A stretch of DNA of 64,000 bases from Streptomyces sp. NBC_01217 (GCF_035994185.1 NZ_CP108538.1:2480001-2544000), one strand, 5' to 3'. Counted from the stretch's first letter, positions 26,118 to 36,005 are shown. Notes: generated from the sequence alone by a model not told the origin. Translations and numbers: made by a program.

Positions 26118-27017
26118 ATGCTGCACTCCCGTATCGCTGTCACCGGAGCATCCGGACTCATCGGAGCGGCGCTCGTGCGCTCGCTGCGGGCCGACGGGCA
26201 CGAGGTCGTACGTCTGGTGCGGCACCCGGCGCGGGCCGGTGACGAGGTGGAGTGGGATCCCGGGCGCCGGTACGTCGACGTGTCGGGCCTGGTGGGCTGC
26301 GACGCCGTCGTCCATCTCGCCGGGGCGGGCGTCGGCGACCACCGCTGGACTCCGGCGTACAAGAAGGAGATCCGGGACAGCCGGGTGCTCGGGACGGCGG
26401 CCGTCGCCGAGGCCGTCGCCTCGCTGGACGTACCGCCGAAAGTCCTGCTGTCCGGGTCGGCCATCGGCTACTACGGCGACACCGGGGACCGCGCGGTCGA
26501 CGAGAGCGCCCCGGCCGGCGAAGGCTTCCTGCCGTCCGTATGTGTGGAATGGGAGGCGGCCACGGCCGCCGCCGAGGAGGCCGGCGTACGGACGGTGCAC
26601 GCGCGCACCGGTCTGGTCGTCGGCCGTGCGGGCGGGGCCTGGGGCCGGCTGTTCCCGCTGTTCCGGGCGGGGCTCGGCGGCCGGCTGGGCAACGGCCTCC
26701 AGTACTGGAGCTTCATCGCGCTGCACGACGAGGTCGCGGCCCTGCGGCACATCCTGGACACCGAGTCGCTGTCCGGCCCGGTGAATCTGACCGGCCCCGA
26801 CCCCGTCACCAACCGCGAGGTGACGGCCGCGATGGGGAGGGTACTGCGCCGGCCCACGCTCCTGACCGCTCCGGCACCGGCCCTGCGGATCGCTCTCGGG
26901 GACTTCGCGCAGGACGTGCTGGGCAGCCAGCGGGTGCTGCCGGGCCGACTGCTGGACTCCGGCTTCGCGTTCGCCTTCCCGGGAATCGACGCGGCGATCC
27001 GCGCGGCACTGCGCTGA
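26118..27017 (+). CDS. TIGR01777-family NAD(P)-dependent epimerase/oxidoreductase
   Basis: A 299-residue extended short-chain dehydrogenase of the YfcH/SULA type. The nucleotide-binding motif is IAVTGASGLIGAALVRSLRA. VVHLAGAGVGDHRW and LLSGSAIGYYGDTGDRAVDE follow (YxxxG-type active region), then VRTVHARTGLVVGRAGGAWG. The C-terminal DUF1731-like domain has GPVNLTGPDPVTNREVTAAM and ends FAFAFPGIDAAIRAAL. These proteins are linked to cell division in cyanobacteria and chloroplasts (SulA); the substrate is unknown. ATG at 26118 follows GGGAG, a clear ribosome site. Confidence 0.92.
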   Translation: MLHSRIAVTGASGLIGAALVRSLRADGHEVVRLVRHPARAGDEVEWDPGRRYVDVSGLVGCDAVVHLAGAGVGDHRWTPAYKKEIRDSRVLGTAAVAEAVASLDVPPKVLLSGSAIGYYGDTGDRAVDESAPAGEGFLPSVCVEWEAATAAAEEAGVRTVHARTGLVVGRAGGAWGRLFPLFRAGLGGRLGNGLQYWSFIALHDEVAALRHILDTESLSGPVNLTGPDPVTNREVTAAMGRVLRRPTLLTAPAPALRIALGDFAQDVLGSQRVLPGRLLDSGFAFAFPGIDAAIRAALR

Positions 27018-27252
27018 GCCCACCGACCGGACACCGGCGCGCACCGACCGCGCCGGAGCGCGCCGTGCGCGACCCGCTCCCGAACGCCCTCCAGGCATTC
27101 GGACGAGCGTGCGACCCCGTGCAACGGTGCCCCGGTTCGCACGACTGCGCCCGCACCGGCCACCCTCCTAGCCTCCTTGCTAACTCGGGCATTCCCGGGG
27201 CCTGTTGGGGGCAAGAGCCTCCCAGTAGTTGCGCCGACTCGGGGAGGGGCAC

Positions 27253-28560
27253 GTGCTCAGCTCGGCTCGTCACGCGGACGTCGTCATCATCGGGGCCGGA
27301 ATCGCCGGCCTGTCAGCCGCCCACCAACTGACCAGCGCAGGGGTAAGTGTCAGCGTCCTGGAGGCCGGACCCCGGGTCGGCGGCCGGATGGCCACCGCCG
27401 ATCTGGACGGCTTCCGGCTCGACCACATCGGCCCGCTGCTCAGCACCTCGTACCCGGAACTCCGCCGGATGCCCGCACTCGAAGGGCTCGTGCTGCGCAA
27501 CTTCGCCCCGGGGGTGCTCGTGCACAGCGAGGGCCGTCAGTTCCGGACGGGCGATGTACGGGGCGCGCGGGGCGCATTCAAGGTAGTGCGCGCCCTGGCA
27601 AGCGCCCCCCGTCCACCGATGGGCGGGCCGATCGACCAGGCCCGGCTGGGCGCCGCCCTGTCCCGGCTCGCCGCCACCCCGGCCGCCCGCATCCTGGCCC
27701 GGCCCGAGCAGACGGCACTCGCCGCCCTGTCCCGGCGCGGCCTGAACTCCCGCACGGTCAACGGCTTCCTGCGCCCGCTGCTCTCCGCGCTCCTCAGCGA
27801 CCCGGAGCTCACCACGTCCAGCCGGTGCGCCGATCTCGCCCTGCGCGGCTATGCGCAGGGCAGGCTGTGCGTGCCCGAGGGCGGTGCGGGGAGGCTGCCC
27901 GAACTTCTCGCGGCCGCACTGCCGCCCGGCACCGTACGGACGGGCGTGCATGTCACCGCCGCCGACATCACCTCGGTCCGCACCAAGGAACACGGAGAAC
28001 TGGGCTGCCGCTCCCTGCTGTTGGCGACCGGCGCGGGCGCGGCCGCCGAGCTGCTGCCCGGTCTGCGGGTGCCGCCCTTCCACCCCGTGACGGTCCTTCA
28101 CCACACCGCCCCCGCTCCCCCGCCGACCGGCACCTCGCTGCTGCTGGACGCCGACCGTTCGGGCCCGGTCGCACACACAGCGGTGATGAGCGCCGTCGAC
28201 CCCTCGCGCGCCCCGCGCGGCCGGACCCTGATCAGCTCGACCGTGCTCGGCACCCCGCCGCCCGACCTGGACCGCACGGTCCGCGCCCATCTCGCCGCCC
28301 TGTACGGCACGCCCACCGACGACTGGGAGCTGCTGGCCGCCCATCACGACCCCGAGGCCGTCCCCGCGATGCCGCCCCCGCACGATCTGCGCCGCCCGGT
28401 CAGGCTGCTCGCCGGGCTGTACGTGTGCGGCGACCACCGCGACACGAGCACGGCCCAGGGCGCCCTGTTCTCGGGCCGCCGCGCGGCCGATGCGATCCTC
28501 ACCGACCTGGGTGTACGGCCGGGGCGCGGGAGCGGATCGGCCCTGTCCGAAGCGGCGTAG
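27253..28560 (+). CDS. FAD-dependent amine oxidase-like oxidoreductase
   Basis: A 435-residue flavoprotein. The dinucleotide-binding motif is VVIIGAGIAGLSAAHQLTSA, followed by VSVLEAGPRVGGRMATADLD, a typical protoporphyrinogen oxidase/phytoene desaturase-like N-terminus. The C-terminal FAD loop reads LLAGLYVCGDHRDTSTAQGA followed by LFSGRRAADAIL. It resembles plant and bacterial NAD(P)-binding amine-oxidase-like proteins of unknown substrate. GTG at 27253 is placed after GGGGAGGGGCAC. The regulator gene that follows is convergent. Confidence 0.88.
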   Translation: MLSSARHADVVIIGAGIAGLSAAHQLTSAGVSVSVLEAGPRVGGRMATADLDGFRLDHIGPLLSTSYPELRRMPALEGLVLRNFAPGVLVHSEGRQFRTGDVRGARGAFKVVRALASAPRPPMGGPIDQARLGAALSRLAATPAARILARPEQTALAALSRRGLNSRTVNGFLRPLLSALLSDPELTTSSRCADLALRGYAQGRLCVPEGGAGRLPELLAAALPPGTVRTGVHVTAADITSVRTKEHGELGCRSLLLATGAGAAAELLPGLRVPPFHPVTVLHHTAPAPPPTGTSLLLDADRSGPVAHTAVMSAVDPSRAPRGRTLISSTVLGTPPPDLDRTVRAHLAALYGTPTDDWELLAAHHDPEAVPAMPPPHDLRRPVRLLAGLYVCGDHRDTSTAQGALFSGRRAADAILTDLGVRPGRGSGSALSEAA

Positions 28561-28575
28561 GGGGCGTCCCCGGGC

Positions 28576-30279
28576 TCACCCCAGCGCGAGCGCGGCGACC
28601 CGTTCGCGGTACCCCCGTACCGCGGCCGCGTCCCGGTAGGGCTCCAGGCGGCGCTCGAAGTCCCGTACGTACTCCGTCGCCCGTACCGACCGCATCTCCG
28701 CCGCCTGCTGGGCGGCCTCGGCGCCGAGCACGCACGCCTGGTCGAGCTCACCGAGGCCGAGCCGCGCGGAGGCCAGCACCACACGGCAGAACAGCCGGCT
28801 GCGGGCGTACGCCGGGGAGCGCAGCTGGAGGGAGCGCTCGGCGTGCTGTGCCGCGGCCCGGTACTGCTGCAGGTCCCGGTGGCAGTGGCCGAACTCGTCG
28901 GCGAGCTGGGCCTCGTCGAAATACCGCGCCCAGTGCGGCACGTCGTCCCCGTGGCGGGCGATCTCCAGCGCGCGTTCGGCCCGTGCCAGCGAGGCCGTGC
29001 AGGGCCTGGCCTCGCCGAGCACTCCGTGGCCGCGTGCCTCGACGGATTGCAGCAGCGCCTGGACGACGGGCGGCGCCGACGGACCGATGCCCTGCTGGGC
29101 GACCCGGGCCAGCTGCACGGCTTCCCTGCCGTGCCCCAGGTAGACCGCCTGCCGGCTCATGGTGATCAGGACGTAGGCGCCGTACGGACGGTCGCCCGCG
29201 GCCTGGGCGAGCCGCAGCGCCTGGACGAAGTAGCGCTGGGCCAGACCATGGGCCGCGATGTCGTACGAGGTCCAGCCCGCCAGCCGGGTCAGATCGGCGG
29301 CGGCGGAGAAGAGCATGCGCCCGATGGCCTCCCCGTACATCCCGCGCAGCATCGGCTCCGCCTCGTGCTCCAGGTACCGGACGAGGGCCTGCCGGGCGTG
29401 GCCGCCGCCGTAGGCGTTGTCGAGGGTGCGGAAGAGTTCGCCGACCGACCGCAGGGCGGCGACATCGCCGTTGCCGACACGCTGGCCGGAGCTGCGTTCG
29501 GTCTGCCGCTGCCGGGGAACGACGCCGGGTGGGGCGGACGGTCCGGAGGGCCTGGACGGTACGGGTCCACGGACCCCGTCGCGGCCGTTCGCGCCGGCCG
29601 CCCCCGTACCGCTGGGCCAGTGCGCCCCGTGCGCCGCCCCCCTTAACCCCTGCGCTCCGATCCCGCCCCCGCGCACACCGCCGAGACCACCGGTCTCGGC
29701 GGCCCCCACGGTCCCTGCCGCCCCGGGGGCCCCCGCTGTCCCCGAGGCCCCCACGGACCGTCCGAACCCACCGGCCGTGCGGGCACCACCGGCTCCTCTC
29801 TGCGCCGGGGCCGTGGACTCGCTCCCCCCTCCCGCCCATTCATCGGCCCGGCCGATCAGCCAGTCCCTGCTGGGGACGACGAGCCCGGCCGGGGTGAAGG
29901 CGATCTTGCGCAGCTCCGCATGGCTGCCCGAGTCCTTGCGCCACAGTCCGCTGACGATGTCGACCGCCTCGGCGGGCGTGGCCGCGAACTCCAGGCCCGC
30001 GTAGACGGGGGCGCACGCGTCGAGGCCCAGGTCCTGCGCGGAGAGGCGGCGCCCGAGCCGCCGGGTGAAGACCTCGGCGATCAGCGCGGGGGTGGTTCCG
30101 CGCGGCTGCTGGCCGCGCAGCCAGCGGGTCACGGAGGTCTTGTCGTACCGCAGGTCGAGGCCGTGTTCCAGGCCGAGCTGGTCCACCCTGCGGGCGAGGC
30201 CCGCATTGGAGAAACCGGCTTCGGTGATGAGCGAGGCGAGTCGGCGGTTGGGGGTGCGCTGCGGAGGTCGATCCGACAT
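28576..30279 (-). CDS. Transcriptional regulator with HTH-like N-terminus and TPR-type helical repeats
   Basis: A 567-residue protein. The N-terminus (MSDRPPQRTPNRRLASLITE, then GLARRVDQLGLEHGLDLRYD and KTSVTRWLRGQQPRG) is an atypical helix-turn-helix used by a family of Streptomyces regulators. Residues ~150-260 are a low-complexity Gly/Ala/Arg linker. The remainder is made of helical repeats (ALVRYLEHEAEPMLRGMYGE, QRYFVQALRLAQAAGDRPYG, RYFDEAQLADEFGHCHRDLQ) like the TPR regions of NsdA/NsdB-type developmental regulators. Such proteins affect sporulation and antibiotic production; a role here is inference. The HTH/TPR split is clear, but exact family membership is not. Confidence 0.78.
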   Translation of the reverse strand: MSDRPPQRTPNRRLASLITEAGFSNAGLARRVDQLGLEHGLDLRYDKTSVTRWLRGQQPRGTTPALIAEVFTRRLGRRLSAQDLGLDACAPVYAGLEFAATPAEAVDIVSGLWRKDSGSHAELRKIAFTPAGLVVPSRDWLIGRADEWAGGGSESTAPAQRGAGGARTAGGFGRSVGASGTAGAPGAAGTVGAAETGGLGGVRGGGIGAQGLRGAAHGAHWPSGTGAAGANGRDGVRGPVPSRPSGPSAPPGVVPRQRQTERSSGQRVGNGDVAALRSVGELFRTLDNAYGGGHARQALVRYLEHEAEPMLRGMYGEAIGRMLFSAAADLTRLAGWTSYDIAAHGLAQRYFVQALRLAQAAGDRPYGAYVLITMSRQAVYLGHGREAVQLARVAQQGIGPSAPPVVQALLQSVEARGHGVLGEARPCTASLARAERALEIARHGDDVPHWARYFDEAQLADEFGHCHRDLQQYRAAAQHAERSLQLRSPAYARSRLFCRVVLASARLGLGELDQACVLGAEAAQQAAEMRSVRATEYVRDFERRLEPYRDAAAVRGYRERVAALALG

Positions 30280-30542
30280 CAGCTGTACGGTCTCCTGCCT
30301 TCGGGGCCGGGCGGGCAGCCCTAATGGAACGGCGCGAATTTAGCGGCCACGGCGGCGGTCACAGCCACCTTCGCTTCACTTTCATCCGATCGTGTGAGGA
30401 TTGGGGGTGGCGCTGACGGGGTCTACCTGCTGGGCCGTCGCCCGAAGTCCGGTCGTACAGTGACTTGGGGCTGATTCAGTGCATGGTGGCGCGGCTCCGG
30501 GCACCCCCGGCTCCCGGCACCGCGAGTAGGGAGGCATCTGTC

Positions 30543-31355
30543 GTGAGCGAGCTTCGGTTCGTCCGGCTGGGATTCGGCGAGAACGCCGTCGACTACCAGG
30601 AGGCCTGGCAGAAGCAGCGCGAGGTGCACGCGGCCAGATTCGAGGACGCCGTCCCGGACACCTGTCTGCTGCTGGAGCACCCGCCCGTCTACACGGCGGG
30701 GCGGCGCACGACCGACAGTGAGCGCCCGCTGGACGGCACCCCTGTCATCGACGTCGACCGCGGCGGAAAGATCACCTGGCACGGTCCGGGACAGCTGGTC
30801 GGCTACCCGATCCAGAAGCTGCCCCGCCCGGTGGATGTCGTCGCGCATGTCCGCCGTCTGGAGGACGCGCTGATCCGTACGGCCGCCGAGTTCGGTCTGG
30901 AGACCTCCCGGGTCGAGGGCCGCAGCGGAGTCTGGGTCCTGGGCGACCCGGTCGAGGAGCGTCCGGCCGTCGGCGGCCTCTCCCTCGACTTCGACCCGCG
31001 TCTGCAGGACGAGGAGTTCGACCCGCGGCTGAACGGCCCCGAGTACGCCCCGTCCAACGCGGGCCAGCGCCGCGAGGACCGCAAGCTGGCCGCGATCGGC
31101 ATCCGGGTGGCCAAGGGCGTGACCATGCACGGTTTCGCACTCAATGTGAACCCGGACAACACCTGGTTCGACCGCATCGTGCCGTGCGGCATCCGGGACG
31201 CGGGCGTCACCTCGCTCGCGTACGAACTGGGCCGTGACATCTCCATCGCGGACGTGCTCCCGGTCGTCGAGAAGCACCTCAAGGACGTCCTGGAGAACGC
31301 GGAGCTCGCCCCGCGCACCATCGAACGCCCGGCGGATGCCGTGGCCACGGCATGA
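30543..31355 (+). CDS. lipB: Octanoyl-[acyl-carrier-protein]:protein octanoyltransferase
   Basis: LipB moves octanoyl groups from acyl carrier protein to lipoyl domains, the first step of lipoate assembly. The 270-residue protein has [20 protein letters not shown] (73-92), catalytic Cys215 in [15 protein letters not shown] and Lys181 in [15 protein letters not shown]. Between residues ~136 and 179 is an insertion ([20 protein letters not shown] and more, rich in Asp/Glu/Arg) that E. coli LipB lacks. GTG at 30543 is 8 nt after GGGAGG. lipA follows about 130 bp downstream. Confidence 0.95.
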   Translation: MSELRFVRLGFGENAVDYQEAWQKQREVHAARFEDAVPDTCLLLEHPPVYTAGRRTTDSERPLDGTPVIDVDRGGKITWHGPGQLVGYPIQKLPRPVDVVAHVRRLEDALIRTAAEFGLETSRVEGRSGVWVLGDPVEERPAVGGLSLDFDPRLQDEEFDPRLNGPEYAPSNAGQRREDRKLAAIGIRVAKGVTMHGFALNVNPDNTWFDRIVPCGIRDAGVTSLAYELGRDISIADVLPVVEKHLKDVLENAELAPRTIERPADAVATA

Positions 31356-31487
31356 CGGGCCGGTCACCCGGCGGGGAATAGGACCTGTCGGCCACAGGTT
31401 GGGTAGACGTAAAGCCGTTTGAACCACGGGCGTACCCTGGTGTTCGCCGAAGAATCCAATGCAGTGAAAGCAAAGGGGAGTGCCGGA

Positions 31488-32453
31488 GTGTCCGCTGTCG
31501 CACCCGACGGGCGCAAGATGCTGCGTCTTGAGGTCCGGAACAGCCAGACCCCCATCGAGCGCAAGCCCGAGTGGATCAAAACCCGGGCGAAGATGGGCCC
31601 CGAGTACAACCAGCTGCAGAAGCTCGTGAAGAGCGAGGGTCTGCACACGGTGTGCCAGGAGGCCGGCTGCCCCAACATCTTCGAGTGCTGGGAGGACCGC
31701 GAGGCCACGTTCCTCATCGGCGGCGACCAGTGCACCCGGCGCTGTGACTTCTGTCAGATCGACACGGGCAAGCCGCAGGCGCTGGACCGGGACGAGCCCC
31801 GCAGGGTCGGCGAGTCCGTCGTCACGATGGACCTGAACTACGCCACCATCACCGGCGTCGCACGCGACGACCTTCAGGACGGTGGCGCCTGGCTGTACGC
31901 GGAGACCGTGCGCCAGATCCACGCGCTGACCGCACAGCGGGAGGCCGGCCGCACCAAGGTCGAGCTGCTGATCCCCGACTTCAACGCGGTGCCCGAGCAG
32001 CTCGCCGAGGTCTTCTCCTCGCGCCCCGAGGTGCTCGCGCACAACGTCGAGACGGTGCCGCGGATCTTCAAGCGCATCCGCCCCGGTTTCCGTTACGAGC
32101 GTTCCCTGGAGGTCATCACGAAGGCCCGCGAGGCCGGTCTGGTGACCAAGTCCAACCTGATCCTCGGCATGGGCGAGACCCGCGAGGAGGTCAGCGAGGC
32201 GCTCCAGGACCTGTACGACGCGGGCTGCGAGCTGATCACGATCACGCAGTACCTGCGGCCGTCCGTGCGCCACCACCCGGTCGAGCGCTGGGTGAAGCCG
32301 CAGGAGTTCGTGGAGCTGAAGGACGAGGCCGACGCGATCGGTTACTCCGGCGTGATGTCCGGGCCGCTGGTCCGTTCCTCGTACCGCGCGGGCCGTCTGT
32401 TCCAGCAGGCGATCGAGCGGCGCGGGTCCGTCGCCGCGGCTCCCGCCGTGTGA
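31488..32453 (+). CDS. lipA: Lipoyl synthase
   Basis: LipA is a radical-SAM enzyme that inserts two sulphurs into protein-bound octanoyl groups. The 321-residue protein holds the auxiliary cluster Cys56, Cys61 and Cys67 ([12 protein letters not shown]) and the radical-SAM cluster Cys82, Cys86 and Cys89 (CTRRCDFCQ). The C-terminal RSSYRAG motif ([11 protein letters not shown]) supplies the ligand for the auxiliary cluster. GTG at 31488 follows GGGGAG by 7 nt; an upstream in-frame ATG adds a non-conserved stretch. It works directly on the lipoyl domains of SucB and other lipoyl proteins. A 17-bp terminator follows. Confidence 0.96.
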   Translation: MSAVAPDGRKMLRLEVRNSQTPIERKPEWIKTRAKMGPEYNQLQKLVKSEGLHTVCQEAGCPNIFECWEDREATFLIGGDQCTRRCDFCQIDTGKPQALDRDEPRRVGESVVTMDLNYATITGVARDDLQDGGAWLYAETVRQIHALTAQREAGRTKVELLIPDFNAVPEQLAEVFSSRPEVLAHNVETVPRIFKRIRPGFRYERSLEVITKAREAGLVTKSNLILGMGETREEVSEALQDLYDAGCELITITQYLRPSVRHHPVERWVKPQEFVELKDEADAIGYSGVMSGPLVRSSYRAGRLFQQAIERRGSVAAAPAV

Positions 32454-32492
32454 ATCCGGGCACAAGTGGCTACCGGGCGGTAATGGCTGATT

Positions 32493-32544
32493 CGACGCGG
32501 CCCATACGCTCCCCGCAGGTCGGGGGCGCGTATGGGCCGCGTCG
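32493..32544 (+). terminator. Terminator of lipA, 17-bp perfect stem
   Basis: Arms CGACGCGGCCCATACGC (32493-32509) and its complement (32528-32544); the loop itself contains CCCC...GGGGG pairing. It lies 40 bp after the lipA stop and is one of the strongest hairpins in the window. Confidence 0.8.
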
Positions 32545-32782
32545 GCGTGCGCTGCGCCCATATCAAGGTTTCATTGGTGTTTGACCGACCGGTCATGCGC
32601 TGGTAACACCGAGCAATGACGCTGGGTGCACAGGGAGCAGTGGCTCTCCGGGCCGCTGCCATCTCAGTTCCCGCACCCAGCGCAGGCCACTCACTTCGCG
32701 CAACGCAGTCCCGGGCAGCCCGGCCCGGGCAGCTGAGTCCACGCAACTCAGTCCGCACATCCGCTCCGAGGAGATGTCCACG
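32545..32782. other. Intergenic region before the 66-residue ORF, no gene seen
   Basis: About 240 bp with a less GC-rich patch around 32565-32625 (TTTCATTGGTGTTTGACC) that could be a promoter for the small gene. No structured RNA or coding frame with good codon use is apparent. Confidence 0.4.
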
Positions 32783-32983
32783 ATGCAGGCCGTGCCGGTA
32801 CGCGCCACCGCCATCCCTTCCGTCACCAATGCTCTCCGCGCCGTCGAGTCGCTGCTGCTGAGCAGCGGCCAGCGCACTGCCCGCCGCAACGCCTGGACGG
32901 CTGTCCTGGAGGACCGGCGCCGTGCCAAGGACCGGGTCGAGACCGAGTACGTACTGGAGGCCGCGGCCGACCACCGTTCCTGA
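32783..32983 (+). CDS. Small conserved basic protein of unknown function
   Basis: A 66-residue protein beginning MQAVPVRATAIPSVTNALRA, then ESLLLSSGQRTARRNAWTAV and RRRAKDRVETEYVLEAAADH. It looks like an all-helical protein with an Arg-rich C-terminal helix and has no signal or membrane segment. The ATG at 32783 lies 9 nt after GAGGAG; an ATG three codons earlier is too close to that site. It is conserved between lipA and the DUF4191 gene in the Streptomyces gene order as I recall it. Its function is unknown, but it is probably expressed, given its own leader. Confidence 0.7.
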   Translation: MQAVPVRATAIPSVTNALRAVESLLLSSGQRTARRNAWTAVLEDRRRAKDRVETEYVLEAAADHRS

Positions 32984-33002
32984 GCCACGTAAACTTCCGT
33001 AC

Positions 33003-33710
33003 ATGGCGAGGAAGGCAAACACTGAAGGCGCGGACAGCGCCGAGAACGCGGGACGACTCAAGCAGATCGTCCTGACCTACAAGATGACCAGGCGGACCGA
33101 CTCCAAGATCGGTCTTGTCGTCGCGGGTGTGGGAATCGTCACCTTCGGTGTCCTTCTCGCGGTCGGTTTTGTGATCGGCCACCCGGTCTATCTGGGCATC
33201 CTGGGCTTCGTACTGGCCCTCCTCGCGATGGCGATCGTCTTCGGACGGCGTGCCGAGCGCGCGGCCTTCGGGCAGATGGAGGGACAGCCGGGCGCTGCGG
33301 CGGCGGTGCTGGACCGGGTGGGCCGTGGCTGGACCACGACCCCTGCGGTCGCGATGAACCGCAGCCAGGACGTCGTCCACCGGGCCGTGGGCAAGGCCGG
33401 CATCGTGCTGGTCGGCGAGGGCAACGCGAACCGGGTGAAGCTGCTGCTCGCGGCTGAGAAGAAGAAGATGGCGCGCATCCTGGTCGACGTACCGGTGCAC
33501 GACATCATCGTCGGCAACGACGAGGGTCAGGTGCCGCTCAAGAAGGTGCGCACCAAGATGCTGAAGCTGCCGCGCATCCTGACCGGCCCGCAGGTGACGG
33601 CCGCCAATGACCGGCTGCGCGCGATGGGCGACCTGATGAGCAACATGCCGCTGCCCAAGGGACCGATGCCGAAGGGCATGCGGATGCCGCGCGGCGGAAA
33701 GATGCGCTGA
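33003..33710 (+). CDS. DUF4191 membrane protein
   Basis: A 235-residue protein of the actinobacterial DUF4191 family. After a charged N-terminus (ARKANTEGADSAENAGRLKQ) there are two transmembrane helices, IGLVVAGVGIVTFGVLLAV and VYLGILGFVLALLAMAIVF. A long cytosolic domain follows with AAAAVLDRVGRGWTTTPAVA, GIVLVGEGNANRVKLLLAAE and a basic Met/Pro/Lys-rich tail (PKGPMPKGMRMPRGGKMR). The function is unknown. It lies 19 bp after the small gene and probably shares its transcript. ATG at 33003 is preceded by a weak ribosome site. Confidence 0.88.
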   Translation: MARKANTEGADSAENAGRLKQIVLTYKMTRRTDSKIGLVVAGVGIVTFGVLLAVGFVIGHPVYLGILGFVLALLAMAIVFGRRAERAAFGQMEGQPGAAAAVLDRVGRGWTTTPAVAMNRSQDVVHRAVGKAGIVLVGEGNANRVKLLLAAEKKKMARILVDVPVHDIIVGNDEGQVPLKKVRTKMLKLPRILTGPQVTAANDRLRAMGDLMSNMPLPKGPMPKGMRMPRGGKMR

Positions 33711-33720
33711 CGCCGTACGT

Positions 33721-33774
33721 ACGAAGAGGGCGGGTTGCGAACCGGTTCGGTTCGCGACCCGCCCTCTTCTTCGT
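33721..33774. terminator. Bidirectional terminator with a ~21-bp stem
   Basis: Inverted repeat built from GAAGAGGGCGGGTTGCGAAC and its complement with a single G-U pair, a short loop near 33744-33748, and TTCTTCGT on the right side. It lies between the convergent DUF4191 and RDD genes. Confidence 0.75.
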
Positions 33775-33805
33775 TCCGTCCTCGGCTCTTCGTTCCGTCC
33801 TCGGC

Positions 33806-34273
33806 TCAGATACGGACCTGAACGGCGCGGGCCAGCCGGTCGTGCAGGCCGCGGCCGTCGCGGTCCCAGACCAGGGCCGGGATCGCCAGGCAGAGCAGCA
33901 CGCTCCGGACGATCACCCGCCCGAAGGTGAGCCGGCCGCCGTTCTCGGAGATGACCCTGATGCCCATGAGGCGCTTGCCGGGGGTACAGCCGATCGTCCC
34001 GACGGTGAGCACGCTCAGTACGAGGAAGACGCCGAGCGCCCAGTTCCCGGCCGCCTGCTGGTCACCGCGAGCGAACAGCCCGTATGCGATCACCATGCAC
34101 AGGATCCAGTCGATGAGGAGCGCTCCGAAGCGCCGGCCGAGCGGGGCGACGGATCCCGGCCCGTGCTCGGGGAGACCGAGCCGCTTGCCCCGGTGGCCGA
34201 AGTCGGCCCCCATTTCCTCGGCGGCCGCGCGCGGCCCGGAGAGCCACGATCCGATTGCTTGCCTATTGTCCAC
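33806..34273 (-). CDS. RDD-family membrane protein
   Basis: A 155-residue protein with the RDD domain: [20 protein letters not shown] contains the Arg and Asp that name the family. Two further hydrophobic helices ([19 protein letters not shown] and [16 protein letters not shown]) follow, as does the second motif [11 protein letters not shown]. The first ~45 residues are a charged cytosolic stretch. RDD proteins are proposed to be small transporters, but their substrates are mostly unknown. GTG at 34273 is chosen because the extension upstream is low-complexity and overlaps the presumed glnA promoter region. It is divergent from glnA. Confidence 0.85.
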   Translation of the reverse strand: MDNRQAIGSWLSGPRAAAEEMGADFGHRGKRLGLPEHGPGSVAPLGRRFGALLIDWILCMVIAYGLFARGDQQAAGNWALGVFLVLSVLTVGTIGCTPGKRLMGIRVISENGGRLTFGRVIVRSVLLCLAIPALVWDRDGRGLHDRLARAVQVRI

Positions 34274-34393
34274 CCGACCACGGTACTGCGCCCGTCCGCG
34301 CGCCCTGCCGGGCGGGGGGCCCGCCGCACGCTGCGGCCCGGCCCGGACGGGGGTCCGCCACCGGCCGCGAGGTGCCGCCCGCACCCGGCTCGG

Positions 34394-34431
34394 TTAACTT
34401 CTGTGAAACAAATGGGTCATGCTTGAGAAAT
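34394..34431 (+). promoter_or_regulatory. glnA: GlnR box upstream of glnA
   Basis: TTAAC-n6-GAAAC-n6-GTCAT-n6-GAAAT at 34394-34431, a good match to the published GlnR consensus gTnAc-n6-GaAAc-n6-GtnAC-n6-GAAAc. It lies about 100 bp before the glnA start. GlnR activates glnA under nitrogen limitation in Streptomyces. Confidence 0.8.
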
Positions 34432-34530
34432 CCGGTCTGCCTATGGTCGGGTCCAGCGTGTGCCACCGCACTGGCAGCACCACGAGTTTCACAACCCCGT
34501 CCCTCCCGGGTCGGGAGTAGGAGGAGTTGG

Positions 34531-35940
34531 ATGTTCCAGAACGCCGACGACGTGAAGAAGTACATCGCCGACGAAGACATCAAGTTCATCGATGTCCGGT
34601 TCTGCGACCTGCCCGGTGTGATGCAGCACTTCACCATCCCGGCGGCGGCCTTCGACCCGACCGAGGAGCTCGCCTTCGACGGCTCGTCGATCCGCGGCTT
34701 CCAGGCCATCCACGAGTCCGACATGGCGCTGCGCGCGGACCTGTCGACCGCCCGCGTCGACCCGTTCCGCCGCGACAAGACCGTCAACATCAACTTCTTC
34801 ATCCACGACCCGATCACCGGCGAGCAGTACAGCCGTGACCCGCGCAACGTGGCCAAGAAGGCCGAGGCGTACCTCGCCTCCACCGGCATCGCCGACACCG
34901 CGTACTTCGGCCCCGAGGCCGAGTTCTACGTGTTCGACAACGTCCGCTTCCAGACGTCGGCGAACGAGAGCTTCTACCACATCGACTCCGAGGCCGGCGC
35001 CTGGAACACCGGTTCGGAGGACAACAACCGCGGCTACAAGGTCCGTTACAAGGGCGGCTACTTCCCGGTCCCGCCGGTCGACCACTTCGCCGACCTGCGT
35101 GCCGAGATCTCCCTGGAGCTGGACAAGAACGGCCTCCAGGTCGAGCGCCAGCACCACGAGGTCGGCACCGCCGGCCAGGCGGAGATCAACTACAAGTTCA
35201 ACACGCTGCTCGCCGCGGCCGACGACCTGATGCTCTTCAAGTACATCGTGAAGAACGTCGCCTGGCGCAACGGCAAGACCGCGACCTTCATGCCGAAGCC
35301 GATCTTCGGCGACAACGGCTCGGGCATGCACGTCCACCAGTCCCTGTGGGCCGGCGGCGACCCGCTGTTCTACGACGAGCAGGGCTACGCGGGCCTCTCG
35401 GACATCGCCCGCTACTACATCGGCGGCATCCTCAAGCACGCCCCGTCGCTGCTGGCCTTCACGAACCCGACGGTGAACTCCTACCACCGCCTGGTCCCCG
35501 GCTTCGAGGCCCCGGTCAACATGGTGTACTCGCAGCGCAACCGCTCGGCCGCGATGCGCATCCCGATCACGGGCTCCAACCCGAAGGCCAAGCGCGTCGA
35601 GTTCCGCGCCCCGGACCCGTCGTCCAACCCGTACCTCGCCTTCTCCGCCCTGCTGATGGCGGGCCTCGACGGCATCAAGAACAAGATCGAGCCCGCCGAG
35701 CCGATCGACAAGGACCTCTACGAGCTGGCTCCCGAGGAGCACGCGAACGTCCAGCAGGTCCCGACCTCCCTCCCGGCCGTCCTGGAGGCACTGGAGGCGG
35801 ACAACGAGTACCTGCAGGCCGGCGGCGTCTTCACGTCCGACCTGATCGAGACGTGGATCGACTTCAAGCGCACGAACGAGATCGCTCCGATCCAGCTCCG
35901 CCCGCACCCGCACGAGTTCGAGCTGTACTTCGACATCTAA
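34531..35940 (+). CDS. glnA: Glutamine synthetase type I
   Basis: A 469-residue GSI that makes glutamine from glutamate, ammonia and ATP and forms dodecamers. The landmarks are [50 protein letters not shown], the ATP loop [20 protein letters not shown], and [10 protein letters not shown]. Tyr397 in DLYELAPEE is the adenylylation site used for regulation. ATG at 34531 follows GGAGGAG. A GlnR box lies upstream and a 15-bp terminator follows. The second synthetase (glnII) at 43.9 kb has its own GlnR box, so both enzymes share nitrogen control. Confidence 0.97.
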   Translation: MFQNADDVKKYIADEDIKFIDVRFCDLPGVMQHFTIPAAAFDPTEELAFDGSSIRGFQAIHESDMALRADLSTARVDPFRRDKTVNINFFIHDPITGEQYSRDPRNVAKKAEAYLASTGIADTAYFGPEAEFYVFDNVRFQTSANESFYHIDSEAGAWNTGSEDNNRGYKVRYKGGYFPVPPVDHFADLRAEISLELDKNGLQVERQHHEVGTAGQAEINYKFNTLLAAADDLMLFKYIVKNVAWRNGKTATFMPKPIFGDNGSGMHVHQSLWAGGDPLFYDEQGYAGLSDIARYYIGGILKHAPSLLAFTNPTVNSYHRLVPGFEAPVNMVYSQRNRSAAMRIPITGSNPKAKRVEFRAPDPSSNPYLAFSALLMAGLDGIKNKIEPAEPIDKDLYELAPEEHANVQQVPTSLPAVLEALEADNEYLQAGGVFTSDLIETWIDFKRTNEIAPIQLRPHPHEFELYFDI

Positions 35941-36005
35941 GCCGTCCCCGTGTTGCACCGCGTGCGCACTGCTCGGTCGATCCCCTGACCTCGTGTCAGC
36001 TACGG

